From Rhodococcus sp. OK519 (lineage in GTDB: Bacteria; Actinomycetota; Actinomycetes; Mycobacteriales; Mycobacteriaceae), in the NCBI RefSeq assembly GCF_003051005.1, contig NZ_QAOW01000007.1, positions 62,001 to 126,000 on the forward strand: a stretch of 64,000 bases of DNA. The letters run 5' to 3'. The position numbers were made by a program, and so were the translations under genes. Every line of letters begins with the position of its first letter. Position 1 is the first letter of the stretch. The notes beneath the pieces were generated by a model. The model had not been told where the DNA came from. It did not search any database and saw only the letters and a program-made list of their open reading frames with translations. This document shows, one piece after another, positions 48,151-57,215 of this stretch.

Positions 48151-48178
48151 TCTGCGTTCTCGACAATCTAGGACACCC

Positions 48179-48196
48179 GTCTTGGTTCCACAAGAC
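48179..48196. terminator. small stem-loop with T-tract
   Basis: GTCTTG-GTTCCA-CAAGAC followed by TTTT at 48197-48200 on the plus strand. It could stop stray transcription towards the second binding-protein gene or be part of an attenuating leader; it lies far upstream of that gene's predicted promoter. Confidence 0.35.
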
Positions 48197-48324
48197 TTTT
48201 GGTGAAATTCATTTCGGTTGATTTTCGGGGGTGCGGCATCGGCGCACAGCGCGCCCCGCGCGGCCGGGAAAGAGAGCCCTGAATACCGCTGTAACGCTGC
48301 AGAATCACCAGTTCTCGCGATTCC

Positions 48325-48353
48325 TTGTGGACGTCCGTTCTGCAAGCTAGAGT
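48325..48353 (+). promoter_or_regulatory. candidate promoter of the second binding-protein gene
   Basis: TTGTGG (48325-48330), 17-base spacer, TAGAGT (48348-48353). This is the best sigma-70-type pair in the gap and leaves a leader of about 155 bases before the ATG at 48516. Confidence 0.5.
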
Positions 48354-48515
48354 CCGTTTCTGCAACCACCCCGACTGCATCGAATTTCGGTGCACTCGGC
48401 CTCGTCGACCGGACAACCAGTCCCGTCGAATCCGAGATTCAGTTCGATCATCCGGGCGGGCCATCCGGCCCGCACCGTTCGGCAGGCGACGACCCCTGAC
48501 CGTGGAGGTTGGTAA

Positions 48516-50120
48516 ATGAAGAAGTATTCGAGAAGGCTCGCCCGCACGATGGCCGTCACCGTCGTCGGCGCGGTCGCGCTCGCCGGCTGTGCGTCGTCGG
48601 AGAGTTCCGACGAGAACACCGGGTCCGCCGCGACGACGACGGCCTACGGGATCCTGGGCGACCAGGGCGACGGTGGCACCCCGGTGTCGGGCGGAACACT
48701 CAGCTTTGCGTCGTACGCACCCGTCACGAGCCTCGACCCGGCAATGACTCAGCCCGCCGGCGCGACCGGCGGCACCGAGATGGCTGCCGTGTACGACGTC
48801 CTGATGCGATACGACTCGAAGTCACAGAGCTTCGAGCCGCAGTTGGCGAAGTCGTTCGAGGAGAGCCCCGACTTCCTGACCTGGACGCTCAAGCTCCGCG
48901 ACAACGTCAAGTTCAGCGACGGAACCCCGCTGAACGCCGACGCGGTGGTCGCCAGCATCAACCGCTACAACCAGCGGCGCGGCGGAAACTCACAGGTCTA
49001 CACCCAGATGGTCGAAAGCAACGTCGCGTCGGATCCGTCGACAGTGGTCTTCACCCTGAAGCAGCCGTGGCGCACGTTCCCGGCGATGCTCGCCTACGGT
49101 CACGGCATGATCGTGGCGCCGACGTCGCAGCAGGGCGACAAGTTCAACCCGATCGGTGCCGGCCCGTTCACGCTCGTCAGCCTCCAGCCTCAGCAGGAGC
49201 TTCAGCTCAAGGCCAACGCCGACTACTGGGGTGGCGCACCGAATCTCGAAGGTCTGAAGTTCGTCGCCATCGCGGGTGAGCAGCCCAAGGTGGATGCGCT
49301 GAAGACCGGCGGCATCGACATGGCCTACCTACGCAACGCGCAGACCGTGAATGCCGCGAAGGCGGAGTTCCCGGGGTACGTCGACACCACGAGCATGTCG
49401 ATGGTCGGACAGCTCAACGGTGCACCCGGCCGCCCGGCCGCCGATCCGCGCGTCCGTCAGGCGATCGCGTACGCAGTCGATCCCGAGGTCCTCAACCAGC
49501 GCGTGCGCGAGGGCCAGGGCATGCCCGGCACCGACATGTTCCAGCCGTGGTCCGAGTGGTTCGGCAACGTCAGCGGCATCACCCCGAACGCCACCAAGGC
49601 CAAGGAACTGGTCGACCAGGCCAAGGCCGACGGCTTCAACGGGAAGCTGACCTATGTCGGCGTCAACGACCCCGATGCTCAGAAGATCGCGTTGGCGGTC
49701 CAGGCTCAGATGAACGCGGTCGGCTTCGACGTCGCGCTCGAGTACACCAGCAGCATCACCGACATGGTCAAGCGTCTGTACATCGACCGCAACTACGACA
49801 TGAGCTACGGCGCGTACAGCGTCGCCGACGTCGCTCCCGAGATCCGGCTCTTCAGCTCGCTGTCGAGCACCTCGACGAACAACATCCTGGGCTACAAGAG
49901 CCCGCAGATGGACGCCCTGCTCGGTAAGGTGCTCTCGGCTCCGGACGAGACTGCCAAGCGCGCCGCGATCGTCGAGGTCCAGAACCTCGTGAACACCGAT
50001 CAGCCGTTCCTGTCGTGGGGCGCCGGCGTCAACTACGTCGCGTGGACACCGGACGTGTACCGGGCCAACCCGACCGTCGACGGAATCATCCTGTTCGACA
50101 AGGCATTCCTGAAGAAGTAG
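48516..50120 (+). CDS. peptide ABC transporter substrate-binding lipoprotein (SBP family 5), copy 2
   Basis: A 534-residue binding lipoprotein: KKYSRRLAR start, LAGC with Cys25 as lipid anchor, then an acidic Ser/Thr linker. The mature domain has GGTLSFASYAPVTSLDPAM, VYDVLMRYDSKSQSFEPQLA, TWTLKLRDNVKFSDGTPLNA and FTLKQPWRTFPAM, family 5 features, and is colinear with the copy at 43824-45437. GGAGG precedes ATG at 48516. It has no permease or ATPase of its own; it is divergent from the transporter operon, so it probably offers a second specificity to the same transporter. A very strong terminator follows, making it a single-gene transcript. Confidence 0.9.
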   Translation: MKKYSRRLARTMAVTVVGAVALAGCASSESSDENTGSAATTTAYGILGDQGDGGTPVSGGTLSFASYAPVTSLDPAMTQPAGATGGTEMAAVYDVLMRYDSKSQSFEPQLAKSFEESPDFLTWTLKLRDNVKFSDGTPLNADAVVASINRYNQRRGGNSQVYTQMVESNVASDPSTVVFTLKQPWRTFPAMLAYGHGMIVAPTSQQGDKFNPIGAGPFTLVSLQPQQELQLKANADYWGGAPNLEGLKFVAIAGEQPKVDALKTGGIDMAYLRNAQTVNAAKAEFPGYVDTTSMSMVGQLNGAPGRPAADPRVRQAIAYAVDPEVLNQRVREGQGMPGTDMFQPWSEWFGNVSGITPNATKAKELVDQAKADGFNGKLTYVGVNDPDAQKIALAVQAQMNAVGFDVALEYTSSITDMVKRLYIDRNYDMSYGAYSVADVAPEIRLFSSLSSTSTNNILGYKSPQMDALLGKVLSAPDETAKRAAIVEVQNLVNTDQPFLSWGAGVNYVAWTPDVYRANPTVDGIILFDKAFLKK

Positions 50121-50163
50121 TCGCGACATCACCCCAGGGACTCTGATCCCCCGGGTCTGGTCC

Positions 50164-50210
50164 ACACGGTCGCCGCAACACTCTCGACAGAGAGGTTGCG
50201 GCGACCGTGT
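50164..50210. terminator. strong intrinsic terminator after the second binding-protein gene
   Basis: A perfect 16-base stem (50164-50179 with 50195-50210) encloses a nested CTCTC-GACA-GAGAG stem, and CGTTTT follows. This is the best intrinsic terminator of the window, 43 bases past the stop codon. Confidence 0.88.
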
Positions 50211-50291
50211 CGTTTTCGGAGCACTGTGTCCGGTCGTAGAGCGTCAGGGGCACGTGGTGCGGTTCCGATGTGGAGAATGCCGTCCGGGAGG

Positions 50292-52016
50292 TCAGGGGGC
50301 GGCGGGAGCCTCCTGCGCACCACGCACCAGACGACCCGGCAGCGCACCGGTGTGGCGACCCTCTTCGACAACCACCTCACCCGCGACGACAGTGGCCACA
50401 TAGCCGCTCGCAGTCTGCATGAGGCGGCGGCCGCCGGTCGGCAGGTCGTACAGCACCTCCGGATGATCGGCCTGCAGTCGGTCGAAGTCGATCACGTTGA
50501 GGTCTGCTCGATAGCCCGGGCGCACCTGCCCGCGGTCGAGGAGGCCGACGACGGCCGCGGTGTCGACGGTATGCCGCTTGATCAACCACTCGACAGGAAA
50601 GAGACCTCCTGCCTTGCGATCTCGACCCCAGTGTGTAAGAAGCGTGGTGGGGAAGCTGGCGTCGCAGATCGCGCCGCAGTGTGCACCGCCGTCGCCCAGA
50701 GCGGGGACGGTGTCCGGCCGGGCGATCATCTCCCGCACGGCCTCGAGATCACCGGCGGCATAGTTGAGCATCGGGAAGTACAGGAGTCCGCGTCCGTCCT
50801 GCGCCATCATCGCGTCGTACGCCACCTCCGCCGCCGGGACACCGGATCGCTCCGCCAGGGAGGCCACCGAATCCGCGGGTCCGGGTTCGTAGTTGGGCGG
50901 ATCGCCCAGCAGGTACACCTGGTCGAACCTCGTCGACAGCCGCTCCACGAACTCACTCTCCGTCACCGGAGCCTCCGCGAGGAGGGCGGCACGAACTTCC
51001 GGCCGCCGCAGCTGCTCCACACGCTCCGCACGCGGCAGATCGGCGAGGGGCGCGTAACTCGGGTACGCCATGAAGGGGTGCCAGCTGAGCTCCCATCCGA
51101 GCATCACGCCGACGGCACGTGGAGCCACCTGGCCGGTGATCGGAATGTTCTTCTGCTCCGACACTTTCGCCAGTCCGTCCAGAAGATCGCGCCACTTGTC
51201 GGGCGCCCGGTCGCTCTGCACGATCGACACCGACATCGGCCTCTGTGCGGCCTCGACGATCGCGCCGACGAACTCCATCTCCTCCGGCTGGTCCATGAAA
51301 TCGGAGATGAAGTCGATGACGCCCGCACCCGCCTTCGCCAGTCCCCGCGCCATCCCCGTGAGTTCCTCGCGCGATGCGGTCAGACTCGGAGTGGGCTCGC
51401 CCGCCGATGTCTTGTGCACCGCCGACCGTGACGTCGACCAACCGAGCGCACCGGCCTCGACCGCCTCGGCCACGAGGTCGGACATCCGGTCCATCTCGTC
51501 GGCGGTGGGGCGGGCCTGATGGTCACCGCCACGCTGACCCATCACGTAGGTGCGCAGTGCGCCGTGCGGCAACTGCGCGGCGAAGTCGATCGCATGCGGC
51601 GTGTCGATCGCGTCGAGGTAGTCGGGAAACGACTCCCAGTTCCACGTCATCCCCTCCGCGAGAACGCTTCCCGGGATGTCCTCGACTCCTTCCATCAGGC
51701 TGATCAGCCAGTCTCGCTGCTCCGGCCTGACGGGCGCGAAGCCGACGCCACAGTTCCCCATCACCACGGTCGTCACACCGTGCAGCGACGACGGGGTGAG
51801 CAGCGGATCCCACGTGACCTGACCGTCGTAGTGGGTGTGGATGTCGACGAAGCCGGGGGTGACGAGCAACCCCGACGCGTCGATCTCGCGGCGGCCCGGT
51901 TCGGTCACCTCTCCCACCGCCGTGATGCGCCCGTCGTCGACTGCGACGTCGGCCAGGACGGGCGGCGTGCCCGTTCCGTCGACGACGCGACCGCCGCGAA
52001 TCACCAGATCATGCAT
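50292..52016 (-). CDS. N-acyl-D-amino-acid deacylase / D-aminoacylase-like amidohydrolase
   Basis: A 574-residue amidohydrolase. The small beta domain [19 protein letters not shown] is followed by [17 protein letters not shown] (H-x-H metal ligands) and [14 protein letters not shown], whose Cys is the bridging ligand in D-aminoacylases; near the C terminus are [15 protein letters not shown] and [12 protein letters not shown]. The family hydrolyses N-acyl-D-amino acids and related amides in the cytosol; many actinobacterial members have other, unknown substrates. ATG at 52016 overlaps the end of the esterase gene by 8 bases, so the two are coupled, behind a TetR gene. Whether it works on D-amino acid derivatives or on a product of the Baeyer-Villiger/esterase pair is open. 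Confidence 0.83.
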   Translation of the reverse strand: MHDLVIRGGRVVDGTGTPPVLADVAVDDGRITAVGEVTEPGRREIDASGLLVTPGFVDIHTHYDGQVTWDPLLTPSSLHGVTTVVMGNCGVGFAPVRPEQRDWLISLMEGVEDIPGSVLAEGMTWNWESFPDYLDAIDTPHAIDFAAQLPHGALRTYVMGQRGGDHQARPTADEMDRMSDLVAEAVEAGALGWSTSRSAVHKTSAGEPTPSLTASREELTGMARGLAKAGAGVIDFISDFMDQPEEMEFVGAIVEAAQRPMSVSIVQSDRAPDKWRDLLDGLAKVSEQKNIPITGQVAPRAVGVMLGWELSWHPFMAYPSYAPLADLPRAERVEQLRRPEVRAALLAEAPVTESEFVERLSTRFDQVYLLGDPPNYEPGPADSVASLAERSGVPAAEVAYDAMMAQDGRGLLYFPMLNYAAGDLEAVREMIARPDTVPALGDGGAHCGAICDASFPTTLLTHWGRDRKAGGLFPVEWLIKRHTVDTAAVVGLLDRGQVRPGYRADLNVIDFDRLQADHPEVLYDLPTGGRRLMQTASGYVATVVAGEVVVEEGRHTGALPGRLVRGAQEAPAAP

Positions 52017-52998
52017 TGTCGTCTCCCGAGATCGAATCCTGATGTGTGACTGCTTCTTCGACAAGGCGCGCCGCCGCGGCGGCGATCGCGCCTGCGGCCT
52101 CGTTCGCGGTCGGCGAGACCGCCGTGAACTGCAGGAAGCCGTGCGGCAGCGTGGGATACCGCAGTACCTCGACCGACGCGCCCCCGGCGGCCAGCCGCTC
52201 CGCATACTCGACGCCCTCGTCGAGCAGGGGGTCGTGACCGCCCACGACCACGACCGCGGGCGCGGCCTCAGCCAGGTCACGTGCACGGATCGGCGCGATG
52301 AGCGGGGAGGTTCGATCGGCCGGATCCGGGCAGTAGTGATCGAGGAACCACTGCATCTCCCGGGCTCCCAGGAAGACACCCGAATTGGCCTCGTACGACG
52401 CGCGGGTGAGATCGGAGTCGACCACCGGATAGATCAGCACCTGGCCGACCACATCGAATCCCTCGTCGGCGGCGAGGTTGGCGCTCACTGCGGCGAGGTT
52501 GCCGCCCGCGCTGTCCCCGGTGACGACGATGCGACGCGACAACTCCTCGGGCCCGCGCGTGACCCAGCGCAGCGCGGCGATCGCGTCGTCGATCGCCGCC
52601 GGGAACGGAGCCTCGGGAGCGAGACGGTAGTCCACGCTCACGACCGGCACGCCGGCAGTCTGCGCCATGCGGCGGCAGATGGCGTCGGCGTAGTCGAGAT
52701 CGCCCGTGACCCAACCGCCGCCGTGAAAGTGGACGATGGTTGCGTCGCCCCGCGCCACCTCCGGGCGATAGAGGCGGACCGTGACGTCGCCGTTCACCGC
52801 ATGGGTCGTGACCGACGCGACGTGCGGTCCGGCGGCACACGACTGCAGCGCGCCGCGGATCCGCTCGCGCGCGCCGTCGGGTCCCAGTTCCACCATCGGC
52901 GCGAGGCCGGCGCCCGCGACCGCGCCCGCGACCGCGTTCGCGACGGCCTGGAAGGCCGGGTCCAGTTCACTTCGATTGTCCTGCACCACTCTTGTCAT
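52009..52998 (-). CDS. alpha/beta hydrolase of the hormone-sensitive lipase (HSL) family
   Basis: A 329-residue esterase. HFHGGGWVTGD is the HSL oxyanion-hole motif near residue 90, GDSAGGN gives the nucleophile Ser near 164, the acid is in GGHDPLLDEG and the His in TLPHGFLQF. Such enzymes cleave short to medium acyl esters or lactones in the cytosol. It is convergent in function with the divergent Baeyer-Villiger monooxygenase, whose ester or lactone products would be substrates. The ATG at 52998 stands seven bases after a TAGATT -10, so the mRNA is probably leaderless. Confidence 0.87.
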   Translation of the reverse strand: MTRVVQDNRSELDPAFQAVANAVAGAVAGAGLAPMVELGPDGARERIRGALQSCAAGPHVASVTTHAVNGDVTVRLYRPEVARGDATIVHFHGGGWVTGDLDYADAICRRMAQTAGVPVVSVDYRLAPEAPFPAAIDDAIAALRWVTRGPEELSRRIVVTGDSAGGNLAAVSANLAADEGFDVVGQVLIYPVVDSDLTRASYEANSGVFLGAREMQWFLDHYCPDPADRTSPLIAPIRARDLAEAAPAVVVVGGHDPLLDEGVEYAERLAAGGASVEVLRYPTLPHGFLQFTAVSPTANEAAGAIAAAAARLVEEAVTHQDSISGDDNA

Positions 52999-53000
52999 GA

Positions 53001-53034
53001 ACTAGAATCTAACTCTAGTCTGATGGTATGACAA
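53001..53034 (-). promoter_or_regulatory. esterase-operon promoter overlapped by a TetR-type operator
   Basis: On the minus strand TTGTCA (53029-53034), a 17-base spacer and TAGATT (53006-53011) form a good promoter, ending 7 bases before the ATG of the esterase gene. ACTAGAATCTAACTCTAGT (53001-53019) is a dyad with arms ACTAGA/TCTAGT that covers the -10 exactly, a layout expected for repression by the TetR encoded immediately upstream. Confidence 0.62.
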
Positions 53035-53062
53035 CGGTCACATCGAAGCGGTGGGCGGAGGC

Positions 53063-53683
53063 TCAGCCGGCAGGCGTAAAAATCATGTCGACGGTGCGGT
53101 CGAGCAGTCGGTGCACCTCGGCGACGTCCTGGCGCCCGAGCCCGAACAGGATCAGCTCGTGCGCGAGCACTGCGGTCACCACCGCCACGATATCCGCGGC
53201 ATCCTCGTCCGGCAGATCGGTGAGGGTCTCCCGGTACGACTCGATCACCTGCGTCGAGAACTCGGCGAACAGCGCACACACGATCGGATCCGCGGACTGC
53301 CGCAGGAGGTTCTGCAGCCTCAGGTACGTCGGATACTCCTCGAACCGGTGCACCGAATGGTGCAGGCGTGTCCGGATGCGTTCGGCGGGCAACCACGTCG
53401 GATCGACGAGGCCCCCATGCTTGATCGGGTCGGTCGCCGACCACTCCCCCAGCACCGCGGCATACAGGTGTTCCTTGGACGAGAAATACCGGTACACCGT
53501 CCCGAGGGCCACACCGGAGCGTTCCGCGACATCGCGGATCTGGATGCGCTCGAAGTCGTCGGCCACCAACAACTCCGCGGCGGCGTCGACGATGCGCTGA
53601 CGCCGCTCGCGCTGCCCCTTCGGAAGCAACGAGGGGTCGTGCAACGACGGCCTGCCCCCACGGTCCGGACCGCCAGTCCCCAC
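53063..53683 (-). CDS. TetR-family regulator of the esterase/BVMO cluster
   Basis: A 206-residue regulator. The HTH is seen as RIVDAAAELLVADDFERIQIRDVAERSGVALGTVYRYFSSKEHLYAAVLGEW, about residues 28-80, and the C-terminal part is helical with TYLRLQNLLRQSADP. GTG at 53683 was chosen as the start, following GGGTGGGAG; the open frame continues further upstream but would run into the divergent monooxygenase gene. It is 64 bases upstream of the esterase gene and divergent from the monooxygenase, so it can control both. Probable inducer is the ketone or ester processed by these enzymes. Confidence 0.82.
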   Translation of the reverse strand: MGTGGPDRGGRPSLHDPSLLPKGQRERRQRIVDAAAELLVADDFERIQIRDVAERSGVALGTVYRYFSSKEHLYAAVLGEWSATDPIKHGGLVDPTWLPAERIRTRLHHSVHRFEEYPTYLRLQNLLRQSADPIVCALFAEFSTQVIESYRETLTDLPDEDAADIVAVVTAVLAHELILFGLGRQDVAEVHRLLDRTVDMIFTPAG

Positions 53684-53785
53684 GCTCCCACCCTTTCCAC
53701 AACCCCGCGCGATCCGCGGGACACCAGCACTGCCTGCACCGATGCTACTGGCAGGCGCGCCACCCACCACGAAACGAGGTCCGAT

Positions 53786-55408
53786 ATGACGAACACCCCA
53801 CCGGCCGAGCCCACGTACGACGTCGTCGTGGTCGGGGCCGGCTTCGCCGGCCTGTACACCCTGCACAGCCTGCGCCGGCGCGGCATGTCGGTGCGGCTGT
53901 TCGAGGCGGGGTCCGGCGTCGGCGGCACCTGGTTCTGGAACCGCTACCCGGGGGCGCGGTGCGACGTCGACAGCGCCGACTACTCCTACTCGTTCGACGA
54001 TGCCCTGCAGCAGGACTGGGTGTGGACCGAGCGCTACCCGGCCCAGCCGGAGATCCTGCGCTACCTCGAGCATGTCGCGGACCGCTTCGGGCTGCGCGAG
54101 GACATCACGTTCGGCACGCGCGTGACGTCGGCGCACTTCGACGACGCGCGCGGACTGTGGACGGTCACCACCGACGGCGGCGACACCGTCACCGCCCGTT
54201 GGACCGTGATGGCGACGGGACCGCTGTCGTCCGCCCGGATCCCCGACATCGCAGGCCTGGCCACGTTCACCGGCGACATCCACCACACCGCGAGCTGGCC
54301 CGAGCACGGTGTCGACTTCGGCGGCAAGCGGGTCGGTGTGATCGGCACCGGATCATCGGGGGTCCAGGCGATTCCGGTGATCGCGGAGCAGGCCGCAGAG
54401 CTGACGGTATTCCAGCGAACTCCCGGATTCGTTCTTCCGGCACGCAATCGGCCACTCGGGCCCGGCGAACTCGCCGAGATCAAGGCCGACTACCCGACCC
54501 GGCGGCAACTGCAGCGCGAATCGCACGGCGGCTGGATTCTTCCCCCGCCGGTCGGGCTCGCTCTCGAGACCGCGCCGGAGGTTCGAATCAAGGAGTACGA
54601 GACGCGCTGGGCCGTGGGTGGACTCGCCTTCCAGACCACGTTCGGCGACGTCATGACGGATGCCGCCGCGAACGAAACCGCAGCCGAGTTCGTGCGCTCG
54701 AAGATTCGCGAGACCGTCACCGATCCCGCTACCGCGGAAGCGCTGTGCCCCAAGGGCTATCCACTCGGCGCCAAGCGCGTGTGTGTCGGAACCGACTACT
54801 ACGAGACCTACAACCGCGACAACGTCCAACTGGTGGACCTGCACGCCACCCCGATCGAAGAGATCGTCCCCGAGGGCATCCGCACGGATGCCGGTGTTCA
54901 CGAACTCGACGCGATCGTCTTCGCCACCGGGTTCGACGCGATGACCGGCGCGCTCGGCGCCATCGACATCCGAGGACGGGGTGGGGTGAGGCTGCGCGAC
55001 ACGTGGGAGGCGGGCCCGCGCACCTACCTCGGTGTCGCGGTGGCCGGATTCCCCAACCTGTTCGTGCTCGCCGGACCGGGTAGTCCGTCGGTCCTGTCGA
55101 ACGTCGTCGTGTCGATCGAACAGCACGTGGAATGGGTGATCGGCTACCTCGACCACATGCGCGAGACGGGCGCCCGGTTCGCCGAGGCCACGCCGCGGGC
55201 GCAGGACGAGTGGGTGGATCACGTGACGGGCATTGCCGTCGGCAGCCTCTACATGCAGGCGAACTCGTGGTACCTCGGCGCCAACGTCCCCGGAAAGCCG
55301 CGCATCTTCATGCCGTACCTCGGCGGCGTCGGCAACTACCGCAACCTGTGCACGCAGGTCGCATCCGACGGCTACCGGGGGTTCTCCACAACCACCGAAC
55401 TCGGGTAG
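53786..55408 (+). CDS. Baeyer-Villiger flavin monooxygenase
   Basis: A 540-residue class B flavoprotein monooxygenase, of cyclohexanone/phenylacetone monooxygenase length. The FAD motif GAGFAG is at residues 17-22; the type I Baeyer-Villiger fingerprint F-x-G-x3-H-x3-W-P is seen as FTGDIHHTASWP near 161-172; the second Rossmann motif GVIGTGSSGVQ follows for NADPH, and the C-terminal DAIVFATGFDA is the ATG motif. It inserts oxygen next to a ketone, giving an ester or lactone, at the cost of NADPH and O2. ATG at 53786 follows GAGG. It is divergent from the TetR-esterase-deacylase genes and 65 bases upstream of ilvD. Substrate (cyclic, steroid or aliphatic ketone) cannot be read from the sequence. 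Confidence 0.92.
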   Translation: MTNTPPAEPTYDVVVVGAGFAGLYTLHSLRRRGMSVRLFEAGSGVGGTWFWNRYPGARCDVDSADYSYSFDDALQQDWVWTERYPAQPEILRYLEHVADRFGLREDITFGTRVTSAHFDDARGLWTVTTDGGDTVTARWTVMATGPLSSARIPDIAGLATFTGDIHHTASWPEHGVDFGGKRVGVIGTGSSGVQAIPVIAEQAAELTVFQRTPGFVLPARNRPLGPGELAEIKADYPTRRQLQRESHGGWILPPPVGLALETAPEVRIKEYETRWAVGGLAFQTTFGDVMTDAAANETAAEFVRSKIRETVTDPATAEALCPKGYPLGAKRVCVGTDYYETYNRDNVQLVDLHATPIEEIVPEGIRTDAGVHELDAIVFATGFDAMTGALGAIDIRGRGGVRLRDTWEAGPRTYLGVAVAGFPNLFVLAGPGSPSVLSNVVVSIEQHVEWVIGYLDHMRETGARFAEATPRAQDEWVDHVTGIAVGSLYMQANSWYLGANVPGKPRIFMPYLGGVGNYRNLCTQVASDGYRGFSTTTELG

Positions 55409-55472
55409 ATCCGACGTGGTTACATGGACTTCAGCCCGCCATCCGTGACGAACGATCGTTGGGAGAAGCGCT

Positions 55473-57185
55473 GTGACCACGTCGAAGGATTCCTCCGCAC
55501 CGGACATCAAGCCGCGTAGTCGGGACGTCACGGACGGCCTCGAGAAGACCGCCGCCCGCGGCATGCTCCGCGCGGTCGGCATGGGCGACGACGACTGGGA
55601 CAAACCGCAGATCGGCATCGGATCGTCGTGGAACGAGATCACCCCGTGCAACCTGTCCCTCGACCGCTTGGCCGACGCGAGCAAGGACGGCGTGTTCGCG
55701 GCGGGCGGCTATCCGCTCGAGTTCGGCACGATCTCGGTCTCCGACGGCATCTCGATGGGACACGAGGGCATGCACTTCTCCCTCGTGTCCCGAGAGGTGA
55801 TCGCGGACAGCGTCGAGACCGTGATGCAGGCCGAACGCCTCGACGGTTCGGTCCTGCTCGCCGGGTGCGACAAGTCGCTGCCCGGAATGCTCATGGCCGC
55901 GGCACGCCTGAACCTTGCGAGCGTGTTCCTCTACGCCGGGTCGATCCTGCCCGGAATCGCGAAACTGTCCGACGGCACCGAGAAGGAAGTCACGATCATC
56001 GACGCCTTCGAGGCCGTCGGCGCGTGCTCGCGCGGGCTGATGAGCCGCGAGGACGTCGACGCGATCGAACGCGCAATCTGCCCCGGAGAGGGAGCGTGCG
56101 GCGGCATGTACACCGCCAACACGATGGCCTGCGCGGCCGAGGCGCTGGGGATGTCACTGCCCGGCAGCGCCGCTCCCCCGGCCACCGACCGGCGGCGCGA
56201 CGGCTACGCCCGGCGCAGCGGTATGGCCGTCGTCGAGATGCTGCGCCGCGGCATCACCACGTCGGACATTCTCACCAAGGAGGCGTTCGAGAACGCGATC
56301 GCCGTCGTGATGGCGTTCGGCGGATCCACCAACGCCGTGCTGCATCTGCTCGCGATCGCGCACGAGGCGGAGGTGTCGCTCACCCTCGACGACTTCGCCC
56401 GCGTCGGCGCGCGCGTCCCGCACCTGGCGGACGTCAAGCCGTTCGGTCGGCACGTCATGATCGACGTCGACCGCATCGGCGGCGTCCCCGTGATCATGAA
56501 GTCCCTGCTCGACGCCGGACTGCTGCACGGCGACTGCCTCACCGTCACCGGACGCACCCTCGCCGAGAATCTCGCGGACATCGCCCCGCCCGATCCGGAC
56601 GGGAAGGTGCTGCGCGCGCTGTCGTCCCCGATCCACCCGACGGGCGGCATCACGATCCTGAAGGGCTCGCTCGCTCCCGGCGGCGCGGTCGTCAAGTCGG
56701 CCGGGTTCGATTCGTCCGTCTTCGAGGGCACGGCAAGGGTTTTCGACCGGGAACGTGCCGCAATGGACGCACTCGAGGACGGCACCATCACGGCCGGCGA
56801 CGTCGTGGTGATCCGCTACGAGGGCCCCAAGGGCGGACCCGGGATGCGGGAGATGCTGGCGATCACCGCCGCGATCAAGGGTGCCGGACTCGGCAAGGAC
56901 GTACTGCTGCTGACCGACGGCCGATTCTCCGGCGGCACCACCGGGCTGTGCGTCGGACACGTCGCGCCGGAGGCCGTGGACGCCGGACCCATCGCGTTCG
57001 TGCGCGACGGCGATCGGATCAGCCTCGACGTCGCGAACGGCGTCCTCGATCTCCTGGTCGACGACAAGGAGCTCGCCACCCGCCGAAGCGGATGGGAGCC
57101 CCTGCCTCCGCGCTACACGCGCGGTGTCCTGGCGAAATACACCAAGCTGGTCGGGTCTGCCTCCGGCGGCGCCGTCTGCGGCTGA
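55473..57185 (+). CDS. ilvD: dihydroxy-acid dehydratase IlvD
   Basis: A 570-residue iron-sulfur dehydratase that converts 2,3-dihydroxy-isovalerate or -methylvalerate to the 2-keto acid in valine/isoleucine synthesis. Cluster cysteines are in [23 protein letters not shown] and [33 protein letters not shown] and [16 protein letters not shown] are further family signatures. The GTG start at 55473 has GGGAGAAG upstream. It follows the monooxygenase by 65 bases on the same strand but no other branched-chain amino-acid gene is near; a stand-alone ilvD is normal for actinobacteria, though a related sugar-acid or catabolic dehydratase cannot be wholly excluded. Confidence 0.9.
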   Translation: MTTSKDSSAPDIKPRSRDVTDGLEKTAARGMLRAVGMGDDDWDKPQIGIGSSWNEITPCNLSLDRLADASKDGVFAAGGYPLEFGTISVSDGISMGHEGMHFSLVSREVIADSVETVMQAERLDGSVLLAGCDKSLPGMLMAAARLNLASVFLYAGSILPGIAKLSDGTEKEVTIIDAFEAVGACSRGLMSREDVDAIERAICPGEGACGGMYTANTMACAAEALGMSLPGSAAPPATDRRRDGYARRSGMAVVEMLRRGITTSDILTKEAFENAIAVVMAFGGSTNAVLHLLAIAHEAEVSLTLDDFARVGARVPHLADVKPFGRHVMIDVDRIGGVPVIMKSLLDAGLLHGDCLTVTGRTLAENLADIAPPDPDGKVLRALSSPIHPTGGITILKGSLAPGGAVVKSAGFDSSVFEGTARVFDRERAAMDALEDGTITAGDVVVIRYEGPKGGPGMREMLAITAAIKGAGLGKDVLLLTDGRFSGGTTGLCVGHVAPEAVDAGPIAFVRDGDRISLDVANGVLDLLVDDKELATRRSGWEPLPPRYTRGVLAKYTKLVGSASGGAVCG

Positions 57186-57190
57186 GGCCG

Positions 57191-57214
57191 CGGGCCGACG
57201 CCGTCGAAGGCCCG
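57191..57214. terminator. convergent terminator between ilvD and the protease gene
   Basis: CGGGCC (57191-57196) and GGCCCG (57209-57214), 6 base pairs with a 12-base loop, placed in the 30 bases between the two convergent stop codons. Confidence 0.45.
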
Positions 57215-57215
57215 G

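Noticed and set aside
53051-53785. Extension of the Baeyer-Villiger monooxygenase frame 245 codons upstream
   Set aside because: The extension is antisense to the TetR gene and lacks any domain; ATG at 53786 with its own ribosome site starts the normal FAD-binding N terminus.
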